Assembly: GCA_021801615.1 (NCBI GenBank)
Contig: JAJYXS010000129.1
Span: 1-17,843 of the forward strand
DNA length: 17,843 nt
Origin: Actinomycetes bacterium
GTDB lineage: Bacteria; Actinomycetota; Acidimicrobiia; Acidimicrobiales; RAAP-2
Direction: 5' to 3'
The notes beneath the pieces were generated by a model. That model did no database searches. It saw only the letters and a list, made by a program, of their open reading frames with translations, and was not told where the DNA came from. The first letter of the stretch is position 1, and every line of letters begins with the position of its first letter. A program made the position numbers and the translations under genes. This document shows positions 6,652-14,009 of the stretch, piece after piece.

Positions 6652-8555
6652 GCCAGCGCGCGCAGGGTCTCGAGCGCGGCGTTGGCGATGCCCCGGCCGT
6701 CGAGGCCGCAGGCCGCGAGGATGTCGTCGGCCTTCCCCTGCGGCAGGTACGCGATCGGCAGGCCGCAGGTACGCACGAAAGGCCTCGAACAGGTGGCGGC
6801 GAACGCGCCGGAGCGCAGCGCGGCGGCGACCGTCTCCCCCACGCCTCCCTCGACGGCGCCGTCCTCGGCGGTGACGACGACGGCGTGGGAGGAGGCGTCG
6901 GCGAGCATCGCCGCGTCGAGCGGGCGGGCGACCCGCACGTCCCACACGGTCGCCTCGACGCCGTCGGCCTCGAGCACCGCAGCGGCCCGCTCGCACGCCT
7001 CCAGGAGCTTGCCCACGCCGAGAAGGCAGACGGATCCGTCCCCCCCGGCGACGCGTCGCGCCCTCAGGCCGGCGCCGGTCTCGGCGCGGCAGCGTGCGGG
7101 GGTCTTGGGCCACCGGATCGCCACGGGCCCGCCGTCGTGCTCCAGCGCGTCGTGGAGCATGACGGCCACCTCCTCGTAGGAGGAGGGCGCGAGCACCGTC
7201 ATCCCTGGCACCTTGGAGAGCAGCACGAGGTCGAGGATCCCGTGGTGGCTCGGGCCGTCGTCGCCGGTCACCCCCGCTCGGTCCAGGCAGAAGACGACCG
7301 GAAGACGGTGGAGCCCCACGTCGTGGAGGACCTGGTCCCATGCGCGGTTGAGGAACGTGGAGTAGACGGCGACCACCGGTCGCAGCCCTCCCATCGCCAT
7401 CCCCGCGGCGAGGGTCACCGCGTGCTGCTCGGCGATCCCGACGTCGACCAGCCGGTCGCCGTAGCGCTCGGCGAACGGGATGAGGCCGGTCGGTCCGGTC
7501 ATCGCGGCGGTGACCGCGACGAGCTCCGGGCGCGACGCGGCCTCCTTCACGATCGCGGCTGCGAAGGCGTCGGTGTAGGTCGGGACGCTCCCCTTCGGCA
7601 CTCGTGGCCGCCCCGTCACCGCGTCGAAGGGTGAGACGTCGTGGAGGCACTTCTCCTCGTCGAGCTCAGCGGGTGCGTAGCCGTGCCCTTTCACCGTGTG
7701 CACGTGCACCACGACGGGACCGCCGAAGGACCTCGCGTCGCGAAGGACGGTCTCGAGCGCGTCGATGTCGTGGCCGTCCACCGGGCCGACGTAGGAGAAG
7801 CCCAACGCGCCGAAGAAGGCGGCCGGTGCGGAGGACGCCGGGCTGCCCGCCGTCGTGAGCGGCGAGATCGTCGGTGCGTACGAGCGACCGTTGTCGTTCA
7901 GCACGACGACGACGCGCCGCTGCGAGACGCCGATGTTGTTCAGCGCCTCGTAGGCGAGGCCCCCGGTGAGCGCGCCGTCGCCCAGGACCGCGACGACGTG
8001 GTGGCGCTCCCCGCGGGCGTCCCGGGCGCGCGCGAGACCGTCTGCATAGCTGAGCCCCGTCGACGCGTGGCTGTTCTCCACCAAGTCGTGCACGGACTCC
8101 GTGCGGTTCGGGTAGCCCGAGAGCCCTCCTGCCCGTCGCAAGCTCGTGAAGCGGGCTGCCCGGCCGGTCACCACCTTGTGCACGTAGGCCTGGTGGCCGG
8201 TGTCCCAGACGATCGGGTCCGTCGGGGAGTCGAAGACCCGGTGCAGCGCGATGCACAGCTCCACCGCGCCGAGGTTCGAGCCGAGGTGGCCCCCGGTCTC
8301 CGACACCGACGACACGAGGAAGCGCCGGATCTCGGCCGAGAGCGCGTCGAGGGCCGGCCGGTCCATGGCGCGCAAGCGCTCTGGCGTCAGGTCCCGAAGC
8401 GCCCTCGGCACCTGCAAGTCCGCCTGCGGCTCGGGATGCGGGCTTGCCTGCGGCTCTTGGTCCGCCTGCGGCTCGGGATGCGGACCCGCGTGCAGGTCGC
8501 GATCCGCCTGCGGCTCCGGAGCCGTCCGGAGCCTTGGGTCGTGCAGCGTCGTCAC
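6648..8555 (-). CDS. dxs: 1-deoxy-D-xylulose-5-phosphate synthase with repeat-containing N-terminal extension
   Basis: Thiamine-diphosphate enzyme that condenses pyruvate and glyceraldehyde 3-phosphate, the first step of the MEP isoprenoid pathway. Key blocks: SETGGHLGSNLGAVEL (His at about 90), the thiamine motif from GDGALTGG (192) to LNDN (219-222), YVGPVDGHD (255-263), and DVGIAEQHAVT with the catalytic Glu at about 376. YSTFLNRAWDQ and DRAGVTGDDGPSHHG follow. The length from GTG 8555 is 635 residues, but about 50 are an N-terminal extension ahead of the conserved LRDLTPERL. That extension holds a PEPQAD-based 14-residue repeat. After NDNGRSYAPT the normal linker is much shorter than in mycobacterial DXS. 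A TTG at 8564 would overlap the hpnH stop as TTGA and is an alternative start. Its presence here suggests precursor supply for hopanoids; a second dxs may exist elsewhere in the genome. Confidence 0.93.
   Translation of the reverse strand: MTTLHDPRLRTAPEPQADRDLHAGPHPEPQADQEPQASPHPEPQADLQVPRALRDLTPERLRAMDRPALDALSAEIRRFLVSSVSETGGHLGSNLGAVELCIALHRVFDSPTDPIVWDTGHQAYVHKVVTGRAARFTSLRRAGGLSGYPNRTESVHDLVENSHASTGLSYADGLARARDARGERHHVVAVLGDGALTGGLAYEALNNIGVSQRRVVVVLNDNGRSYAPTISPLTTAGSPASSAPAAFFGALGFSYVGPVDGHDIDALETVLRDARSFGGPVVVHVHTVKGHGYAPAELDEEKCLHDVSPFDAVTGRPRVPKGSVPTYTDAFAAAIVKEAASRPELVAVTAAMTGPTGLIPFAERYGDRLVDVGIAEQHAVTLAAGMAMGGLRPVVAVYSTFLNRAWDQVLHDVGLHRLPVVFCLDRAGVTGDDGPSHHGILDLVLLSKVPGMTVLAPSSYEEVAVMLHDALEHDGGPVAIRWPKTPARCRAETGAGLRARRVAGGDGSVCLLGVGKLLEACERAAAVLEADGVEATVWDVRVARPLDAAMLADASSHAVVVTAEDGAVEGGVGETVAAALRSGAFAATCSRPFVRTCGLPIAYLPQGKADDILAACGLDGRGIANAALETLRALA
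8418..8519. repeat. 42-base tandem repeat (about 2.4 copies) in the dxs 5' coding region
   Basis: Units begin at 8418, 8460 and 8502, an exact 42-base period. The first 24 bases of units one and two are identical, and the third is partial. In the DXS reading frame this gives a 14-residue repeat beginning PEPQAD: PEPQADRDLHAGPH, PEPQADQEPQASPH, then PEPQADL. The period is a multiple of three, so copy-number change would keep the frame. Confidence 0.85.
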
Positions 8556-8560
8556 GCCGG

Positions 8561-9565
8561 TCAATGCGTGCTCACGAGCGCGCGCAAGGACTCTCGCAGC
8601 GAGCCCATGGACGCGATCACCGCCGAGGGCTCGTAGCCGCAGTGCGCCATGCAGTTCGCGCAACGCGGGTCCTTGCCCCTCCCGTACTTCGACCAGTCGG
8701 TCGTCTCGACCAGCTCCTTGTAGGAGGAGACGTAGCCGTCGGACATGAGGTAGCACGGCCGCTGCCATCCGAGCACCGAGTAGCTGGGGATGCCCCACGC
8801 GGTGCACTGGAAGTCCCGCTTGCCCTCGAGGAAGTCGAGGAAGAGCGGCGAGTGGTTGAGCCGCCACTTCTTGCGCTTCCCGGCGAACGCCTCCCGGAAG
8901 AGCTGGCGGGTCTGCTCGACGCCGAGGAAGTGCTCCTGGTCGGGCGCCTTCGAGTACGCGTACGCGGGCGAGATCATCATCGCGTCCACTTCGAGCTCGT
9001 CGTTCAAGAAGTCGAGGAGGTCGCGCACGGTCTTGGGTGAGTCCGTGTTGAAGAAGGTCGAGTTGGTGGTGACCCGGAAGCCTCGGCGCTTGGCCTCGCG
9101 GATCGCCTCGACGGCCGTCTCGAAGACGCCTTCACGGGCGACCGCTTCGTCGTGGCGCTCCTTCAGCCCGTCCACGTGCACGACGAAGGAGAAGTACTCG
9201 CTCGGCGTGAACTTGTCGAGCCGACGCCGGAGGAGGACGGCGTTCGTGCAGAGGTACACGTAGACCTTGCGCGTCACGAGGGCTTCCACCATCTCGGCGA
9301 TCTGCGGGTGGAGGAGAGGCTCACCGCCGGCGATCGAGACCATGGGCGCGTCGCTCTCTTCGACCGCGTGCACGACGTCGTCGACGGAGAGCCGCTTGCG
9401 CAGGATGTCGGTCGGATGCTGGATCTTCCCGCAGCCCGGGCACGAGAGGTTGCACGCGAACAGCGGCTCGATCTCGACGATGAACGGGTAGTACTTGCGG
9501 CCCTTCAGCCGCTGCCGGAGCAGATGCGCTCCGATCCTCATGTTCTGCTTCATCGGAATGGGCAT
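8561..9565 (-). CDS. hpnH: Adenosyl-hopene transferase, radical SAM
   Basis: Radical SAM enzyme that joins the 5'-deoxyadenosyl group to hopene (diploptene) to give adenosylhopane, the first step of side-chain extension to bacteriohopanepolyols. It has 334 residues, as usual for HpnH. The cluster motif FACNLSCPGCGKIQHP places Cys38, Cys42 and Cys45 in CxxxCxxC. SIAGGEPLLHPQI is the glycine-rich SAM-binding block. VHVDGLKERHDEAV and TNSTFFNTDSP are typical of the family. A C-terminal cysteine set, including DPRCANCMAHCGYEPSAV, is also usual for HpnH. The ATG at 9565 gives MPIPMKQNMRIGAHLL, which matches family N-termini. It overlaps the upstream stop by one base (TGATG). Confidence 0.95.
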   Translation of the reverse strand: MPIPMKQNMRIGAHLLRQRLKGRKYYPFIVEIEPLFACNLSCPGCGKIQHPTDILRKRLSVDDVVHAVEESDAPMVSIAGGEPLLHPQIAEMVEALVTRKVYVYLCTNAVLLRRRLDKFTPSEYFSFVVHVDGLKERHDEAVAREGVFETAVEAIREAKRRGFRVTTNSTFFNTDSPKTVRDLLDFLNDELEVDAMMISPAYAYSKAPDQEHFLGVEQTRQLFREAFAGKRKKWRLNHSPLFLDFLEGKRDFQCTAWGIPSYSVLGWQRPCYLMSDGYVSSYKELVETTDWSKYGRGKDPRCANCMAHCGYEPSAVIASMGSLRESLRALVSTH

Positions 9566-11067
9566 CAGCGCACCTGTGCTGGGAGAGTGAATCGGACGTT
9601 CTCCGTCGTGGTCCTGCGTTCGGCGACCTCGGTGGGCCCGAGGGCCGACAGCGCCTGGATCACGTCGGTGACGAGGGACTCGGGGGCGGACGCGCCGGCA
9701 GTGACCCCGACGGTCGCCGGACCGTCGAGCCACGAAAGACGGAGCTGGCCGGCGTCCTCCACCAGCTCCGCTCGGCAGCCCTCTCGCAGGGCCACCTCTA
9801 CCAGTCTCGCCGTGTTCGACGAGTTGGCCGAGCCGACGACGAGCAGCAGGTCGCACTCGCGGGCGATCGCCCGCACGGCGTCCTGGCGGTTCTGCGTCGC
9901 GTAGCAGATGTCCTCGGTGCTCGGGCCGACGACGCCTGGGTACCTGCGGCGGAGGGCGTCGACGACCTCGGCCGTCTGGTCCGTGGCGAGCGTGGTCTGC
10001 GTGAGGTAGGCGACCGGCGCGCCGGGTGCGAGCTCGAGGCGGCCGACCTCGTCGGCGGTGGCCACGACGTGCACCCGGTCGGGTGCCTCGCCGCGGGTGC
10101 CGACGACCTCCTCGTGGTCGGCGTGGCCGACGAGGACGATGTCGTAGCCGCGCGCGGCGTAGCGGCGTGCCTCGTGGTGCACCTTCGCGACGAGCGGGCA
10201 GGTCGCGTCGATCACCCTGACACCGTCGCGCGCGGCCGCCTCGTCGCGGACGTCGGGCGAGACCCCATGGGCGGCGAGCACCAGGGTCGCCCCGTCGGGC
10301 ACCTCGTCGATCTCCTCGACGAACACGGCCCCCATCGCGGCGAGCCGTCCGACCACGTGGGTGTTGTGGACGATCTGGCGACGGACGTAGACCGGCGGGC
10401 CGTGGCGCTCCAGGGCGCGTTCGACGATCTCGATCGCGCGCTCGACGCCCGCGCAGAACGAGCGCGGCCACGCGAGCACCACGCGGCGCGCTCGGCACGC
10501 GCGCGCCCAACGCTCGATCGACTCGCGGACCCCTGCGAGCGACGCGGTGGCACGGCGGGAGCCGATCGCCGCCATCGCACCGGGTCCCGGGAGCTCCTCG
10601 ACGGCGCGGACCACCGCGAGCGGGCGGTCCCCGGCGGCGAGCGTCGCCGCCCACGCCGAGTGGCGGTCGAGCACGAGCGCGCCGGTCGCGCCGAGCCCCC
10701 TGGCCAGCTCCGGGTCGAGCTCCCCGCTCGTGGTGAGGACCGGGCCCACGGAGACGACGTGGCCGTCGCGCCGCAGCTCGCCCGCGAGCAGGGGTGCAGA
10801 AGGGATCCGGCGCACGAGCCGTGGCCTCGCCTCGCCTGGCGACGCCCACAGCTCGCTCGCGACGACGAGCTGGCCCGCCATGAGGTCGCCTCCGAGCTGC
10901 TCGGCGGTCCCAGCGACCGCCACCGCGGTGGACGGCAGCAACCTCGGCAGGAGCCGCTCGACGGCGCGGGCGACCGACGCGGCCCCCGTGCCGGTGACGA
11001 CGGTGCCCGCGCCGAGGGAGCGGGCCTCTGCGCGCGTGGGCGCGAGCACGATCACCTCGTCAGCCAT
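9565..11067 (-). CDS. ispH: Fusion: HpnG-like nucleoside phosphorylase domain + 4-hydroxy-3-methylbut-2-enyl diphosphate reductase (IspH)
   Basis: One 500-residue frame with two parts. Residues about 194-480 are a complete IspH, the [4Fe-4S] enzyme that makes IPP and DMAPP in the last MEP step. Cluster cysteines are Cys205 (SFCAGVERA), Cys290 (IDATCPLV) and Cys388 (DICYATQNRQ). Substrate-site blocks IVHNTHVV, VGHADHEEVVGT, TQTTL, GSANSSNT and ASAPES are all present. Residues about 1-165 resemble the PNP/MTA nucleosidase fold used by HpnG: VVTGTGAASVARAV, VAGTAEQLGGDLMAGQLVVA, SVGPVLTTSG, GALVLDRHSAWAA and PLAVVRAVEELP. HpnG removes adenine from adenosylhopane, and its gene normally sits between shc and hpnH, exactly here. 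The usual MES Glu is replaced (RHS), and the late Asp is Glu, so activity of this half is uncertain. The start overlaps the shc stop by 8 bases. Confidence 0.93.
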   Translation of the reverse strand: MADEVIVLAPTRAEARSLGAGTVVTGTGAASVARAVERLLPRLLPSTAVAVAGTAEQLGGDLMAGQLVVASELWASPGEARPRLVRRIPSAPLLAGELRRDGHVVSVGPVLTTSGELDPELARGLGATGALVLDRHSAWAATLAAGDRPLAVVRAVEELPGPGAMAAIGSRRATASLAGVRESIERWARACRARRVVLAWPRSFCAGVERAIEIVERALERHGPPVYVRRQIVHNTHVVGRLAAMGAVFVEEIDEVPDGATLVLAAHGVSPDVRDEAAARDGVRVIDATCPLVAKVHHEARRYAARGYDIVLVGHADHEEVVGTRGEAPDRVHVVATADEVGRLELAPGAPVAYLTQTTLATDQTAEVVDALRRRYPGVVGPSTEDICYATQNRQDAVRAIARECDLLLVVGSANSSNTARLVEVALREGCRAELVEDAGQLRLSWLDGPATVGVTAGASAPESLVTDVIQALSALGPTEVAERRTTTENVRFTLPAQVR

Positions 11068-12994
11068 GCGGTCCGCCTCCGTGCACGAAACGCCCGAGCG
11101 CGGCGACCGGGAAGACGAGCCGGTAGAGGTGGTAGTTGATGTAGAAGTCGCCGGGGAACCCGGTCCCGGTGAACCACGGCTCGTCCCAGGTGCCGTCGGC
11201 CTGCTGCGTGGCGACGAGGAACTCCACGGCCCGGCGAGCAGCTGCGCTCTTCGACTCGCCTGCGGCGAGCAACGCGAGGAGCGCCCACGCCGTCTGGGAC
11301 GCGGTCGACGCCCCCCGCCCCGCCCACGCCGGGTCGTCGTAGGAACGGAGGTCCTCGCCCCATCCCCCGTCCGCCTGTTGGCAGGAGAAGAGCCACTCGA
11401 CGGCTCGGCGCACCGCCGGGTGCGTCACCGGCACTCCGGCCGCGACGAGGGCCGGCACCACCGCTCCGGTCCCGTACACGAAGTTGGCGCCCCATCGCCC
11501 GAACCAGGACCCGTTGGGCTCCTGGTTCGCCAGGAGCCAGGAGACCCCCCGGTGCATCGCGGCGCGGTCGGTGGGTCGACCGGCGGACCCGAGGGCGGCG
11601 AGCATCTCGACGACGTGGGCGGTTACGTCCGCGCTCGGCGGGTCGATCAGCTCCCCGAAGTCGCAGAAGGGCAGCTTGCGGCAGAGCGTGCGGGTGTTGT
11701 CGACGTCGAAGGCGGCCCAACCCCCGTCGCTGCACTGCATGCCCAGGACCCACCGGGTGGCGCGCGCGACCGAGCCACGGTCGTCCTCGTCGCAGTGCAG
11801 CAGCGAGAGCACCACTTCCGCGGTGTCGTCGACGTCGGGGTAGTGGTCGTTCGCGAACTCGAACGCCCATCCGCCCGGCTCGAGGTGCGGGCGGCGCACC
11901 CTCCAGTCCCCTTCGACGGCGATCTCCTGGCCGACGAGCCAGCGCGCCGCGGCACGGAGCGCGGGGTGGTCGCGTCCGAGCTCGGCCTCCCCGAGCGCCA
12001 CCACCGACAGGGCGGTGTCCCACACCGGCGACTGGCACGCCTCGAGCCGGCGCCCCTTCTCGTCTCGGATCGTGAACCCTTCGAGCCCTGCGAGCGCCGA
12101 GCGGAGCACCGGGTGTGTCAGCGCATAGCCGCGCAGGTGGAGCGCGATGATCGAGTAGACCCAGGGCGGCTGGATGCCCCCCCAGCCGCCGTCGGCCTCC
12201 TGGCGCTCGACGATCCAGCGCTCCGCTTCGCGCAGCGCCGCCTCGCGCAGCACGCGGACCGGGTGTCGCGCGTAGCGCCGTGCGACCCTGTCCGCACGCT
12301 CGAGCACGCCCTCCCAGGAGAGCAGCGGGGAAGGCGGGGGAGGCGCGAGGCCGCTGCGCAGTTCGTCGACGTCCACGCCGAGGTCGCGGACCGGCCGGTA
12401 CGTGGAGACGATCGTGAGCGCCACGACCGTCTGGCGCGCCCAGCAACCGAAGTCGTAGATGTTGAGCGGGACCCATGGCGGCAGGAGCACGAGCTCGGGC
12501 GGGAGGACCGGGAGGTCGTCCCAGGACCACTTTCCGAAGAGCGCGAGCCACATCTTCGTGAACACACGCGTCCGCTCGATCCCGCCGTGGTCACGGACGA
12601 ACCCCGATGCGGCGGCCATGTGCGGCGCGTCCGGCGGGTCGCCTGCGAGCCGGAGCGCCACGTAGGCCTCGACGGTCGTCGACAGCTCCCCGGGCCCGCC
12701 GTGGTAGTTGGCCCACGTGCCGTCCTCGCGCTGGTTGGCTCGGATCCAGCGGGCCGACGCCGCGGTGTCCTCGTTCGTGCGGATCCCGAGGAACTGGCGA
12801 AGGAGCAGGTCCTCGGCGTCCATCGTGACGTTCGTCTCGAGCTCTCCCTTCCACCACCCTTCGTCGTGCTGGAGAGCGAGCAGCGCCTGGGTCGCCTTCT
12901 TCAGGGCGCTGGCCGCGTCCGAGGCGGGCGGGGCGGCCGCGGCGGCCTCCACCGTCTCTCCGTCGCCGAGCGCTCTCCGACGGGTCGTCGTCAT
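11060..12994 (-). CDS. shc: Squalene-hopene cyclase
   Basis: Membrane-associated triterpene cyclase that turns squalene into hopene and hopanol. It has 644 residues, the usual length. The proton-donor motif DVDDTAE puts the DxDD at residues 387-390. Several QW repeats are visible, such as RQEADGGWGGIQ, QCSDGGWAAFD, QEPNGSWFGRWG, QQADGGWGEDL and QQADGTWDEPWF. Other family blocks are LPPWVPLNIYDFGCWARQT, FVYGTGAVVPAL, ASTASQTAWALLAL and FPGDFYINYHLYR near the end. All expected landmarks are present and nothing suggests inactivation. The ATG overlaps the stop of the prenyl synthase gene (ATGA). The symbol hpnF is also used. Confidence 0.97.
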   Translation of the reverse strand: MTTTRRRALGDGETVEAAAAAPPASDAASALKKATQALLALQHDEGWWKGELETNVTMDAEDLLLRQFLGIRTNEDTAASARWIRANQREDGTWANYHGGPGELSTTVEAYVALRLAGDPPDAPHMAAASGFVRDHGGIERTRVFTKMWLALFGKWSWDDLPVLPPELVLLPPWVPLNIYDFGCWARQTVVALTIVSTYRPVRDLGVDVDELRSGLAPPPPSPLLSWEGVLERADRVARRYARHPVRVLREAALREAERWIVERQEADGGWGGIQPPWVYSIIALHLRGYALTHPVLRSALAGLEGFTIRDEKGRRLEACQSPVWDTALSVVALGEAELGRDHPALRAAARWLVGQEIAVEGDWRVRRPHLEPGGWAFEFANDHYPDVDDTAEVVLSLLHCDEDDRGSVARATRWVLGMQCSDGGWAAFDVDNTRTLCRKLPFCDFGELIDPPSADVTAHVVEMLAALGSAGRPTDRAAMHRGVSWLLANQEPNGSWFGRWGANFVYGTGAVVPALVAAGVPVTHPAVRRAVEWLFSCQQADGGWGEDLRSYDDPAWAGRGASTASQTAWALLALLAAGESKSAAARRAVEFLVATQQADGTWDEPWFTGTGFPGDFYINYHLYRLVFPVAALGRFVHGGGPHG

Positions 12995-14007
12995 CGGTCC
13001 CTCGCGGTCACGTACCTCGCGATCTCCACCAGCTCCTCCTTCGGCTTCGCTTCGAGGTGCACCCGCTCGAGCGCCTCGAGCGCCTCATGCAGGTGCTCGT
13101 CGGCGATCGCCGCGACCGCGTCGCGCACGCCGGCTCGCTCCATGAGCAGGGTGGCCCGTGCCACGTCGCCGGCCTCGGGCGCGTGCGAGAGGATCGCCGC
13201 GAGCTCCTCCGCCGCCTCGCCGCCGCGCTCGAACGCGACGGCGACCGGGAGCGCCTTCTTCCTGGCGAGGAGGTCGGCCCCGACCGGCTTTCCCGTCGTG
13301 GAAGGATCTCCCCAGACCCCGAGCAGGTCGTCGACGGCCTGGAAGGCGATCCCGAGGTGCTCGCCGTACGTGCCGAGCGCGTCCGCGGCGCGCCCGTCGG
13401 CTCCGCCGAGCACCGCGCCGATCGCGCACGCCGCCGACAAGAGCGCGCCCGTCTTTGCACGCTCCATCGCGAGGCACTCCTCGACGCTCACCTGGGTGCG
13501 GGCCTCGAAGGCCATGTCGGCGGACTGGCCGGAGATCATCTGGAAGTTCGCGTCGGCGAGGCGTCGCGCGGCCTCCACGCTCCTGGACGTCGGCGTGTCG
13601 AGCAGCACCTTCGTCGCGAGCGCCGAGAGCGCGTCGCCGGCCACGATCGCCACGCCTTCGCCGAACTGCGCCCACACGGCCGGCAGGTGCCGGCGCTCGC
13701 GGTCGCGGTCGATGATGTCGTCGTGCAGCAGGGAATAGTTGTGCACGAGCTCGACGGCGACGGCCCCGGGCACGGCCTCCTCGTCGCGCCCGCCGACCGC
13801 CGCAGCGCCGACGAGCACGAGGCCGGCACGGACGTGCTTGCCACCGCCAGCGAGGTGGTGGCGCACGGGCCCCTGGAGCGAGGGATCGAGCCGGTCGATC
13901 GCGGCGAGGAGCGCGGGGACGAGCAGCGACGACGCGCGGGCGAGCGCCCGGGGCACCGGCACCTGGACGGAGTGCGCCCGCCCGGCACCCTGCGGCACGA
14001 GCGACAT
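12991..14007 (-). CDS. Polyprenyl (probably farnesyl) diphosphate synthase
   Basis: Trans-prenyltransferase extending DMAPP with IPP, most likely to farnesyl diphosphate for HpnC/HpnD. It has 338 residues from the ATG. The first Asp-rich motif is LLHDDIIDRDRERR (DDIID at about 96-100), and the second is QAVDDLLGVWGDPSTTGKP (about 224-241). GGGKHVRAGLVL is the IPP-binding block. Tyr91 is five residues before the first motif, a position where an aromatic residue limits chain length to about C15-C20; that reading is inference. The ATG at 14007 leaves 2 bases after the hpnE stop. A GTG at 14013 would give a GTGA overlap like its neighbours and is nearly as likely. The place between hpnE and shc is the normal one in actinobacterial hopanoid clusters. 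Confidence 0.93.
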   Translation of the reverse strand: MSLVPQGAGRAHSVQVPVPRALARASSLLVPALLAAIDRLDPSLQGPVRHHLAGGGKHVRAGLVLVGAAAVGGRDEEAVPGAVAVELVHNYSLLHDDIIDRDRERRHLPAVWAQFGEGVAIVAGDALSALATKVLLDTPTSRSVEAARRLADANFQMISGQSADMAFEARTQVSVEECLAMERAKTGALLSAACAIGAVLGGADGRAADALGTYGEHLGIAFQAVDDLLGVWGDPSTTGKPVGADLLARKKALPVAVAFERGGEAAEELAAILSHAPEAGDVARATLLMERAGVRDAVAAIADEHLHEALEALERVHLEAKPKEELVEIARYVTARDR

Positions 14008-14009
14008 GG

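Noticed and set aside
8556..8867. Upstream extension of the dxs frame into hpnH
   Set aside because: The extra residues are the hpnH coding sequence read in another frame. The DXS start is placed at GTG 8555 (or TTG 8564).
10547..13738. Plus-strand open frame of 1063 codons across shc and the prenyl synthase
   Set aside because: It is antisense to shc and neighbours, whose motifs are unmistakable. Its product is Arg/Pro/Ser-rich with no family blocks. Long antisense frames are expected in DNA this GC-rich.
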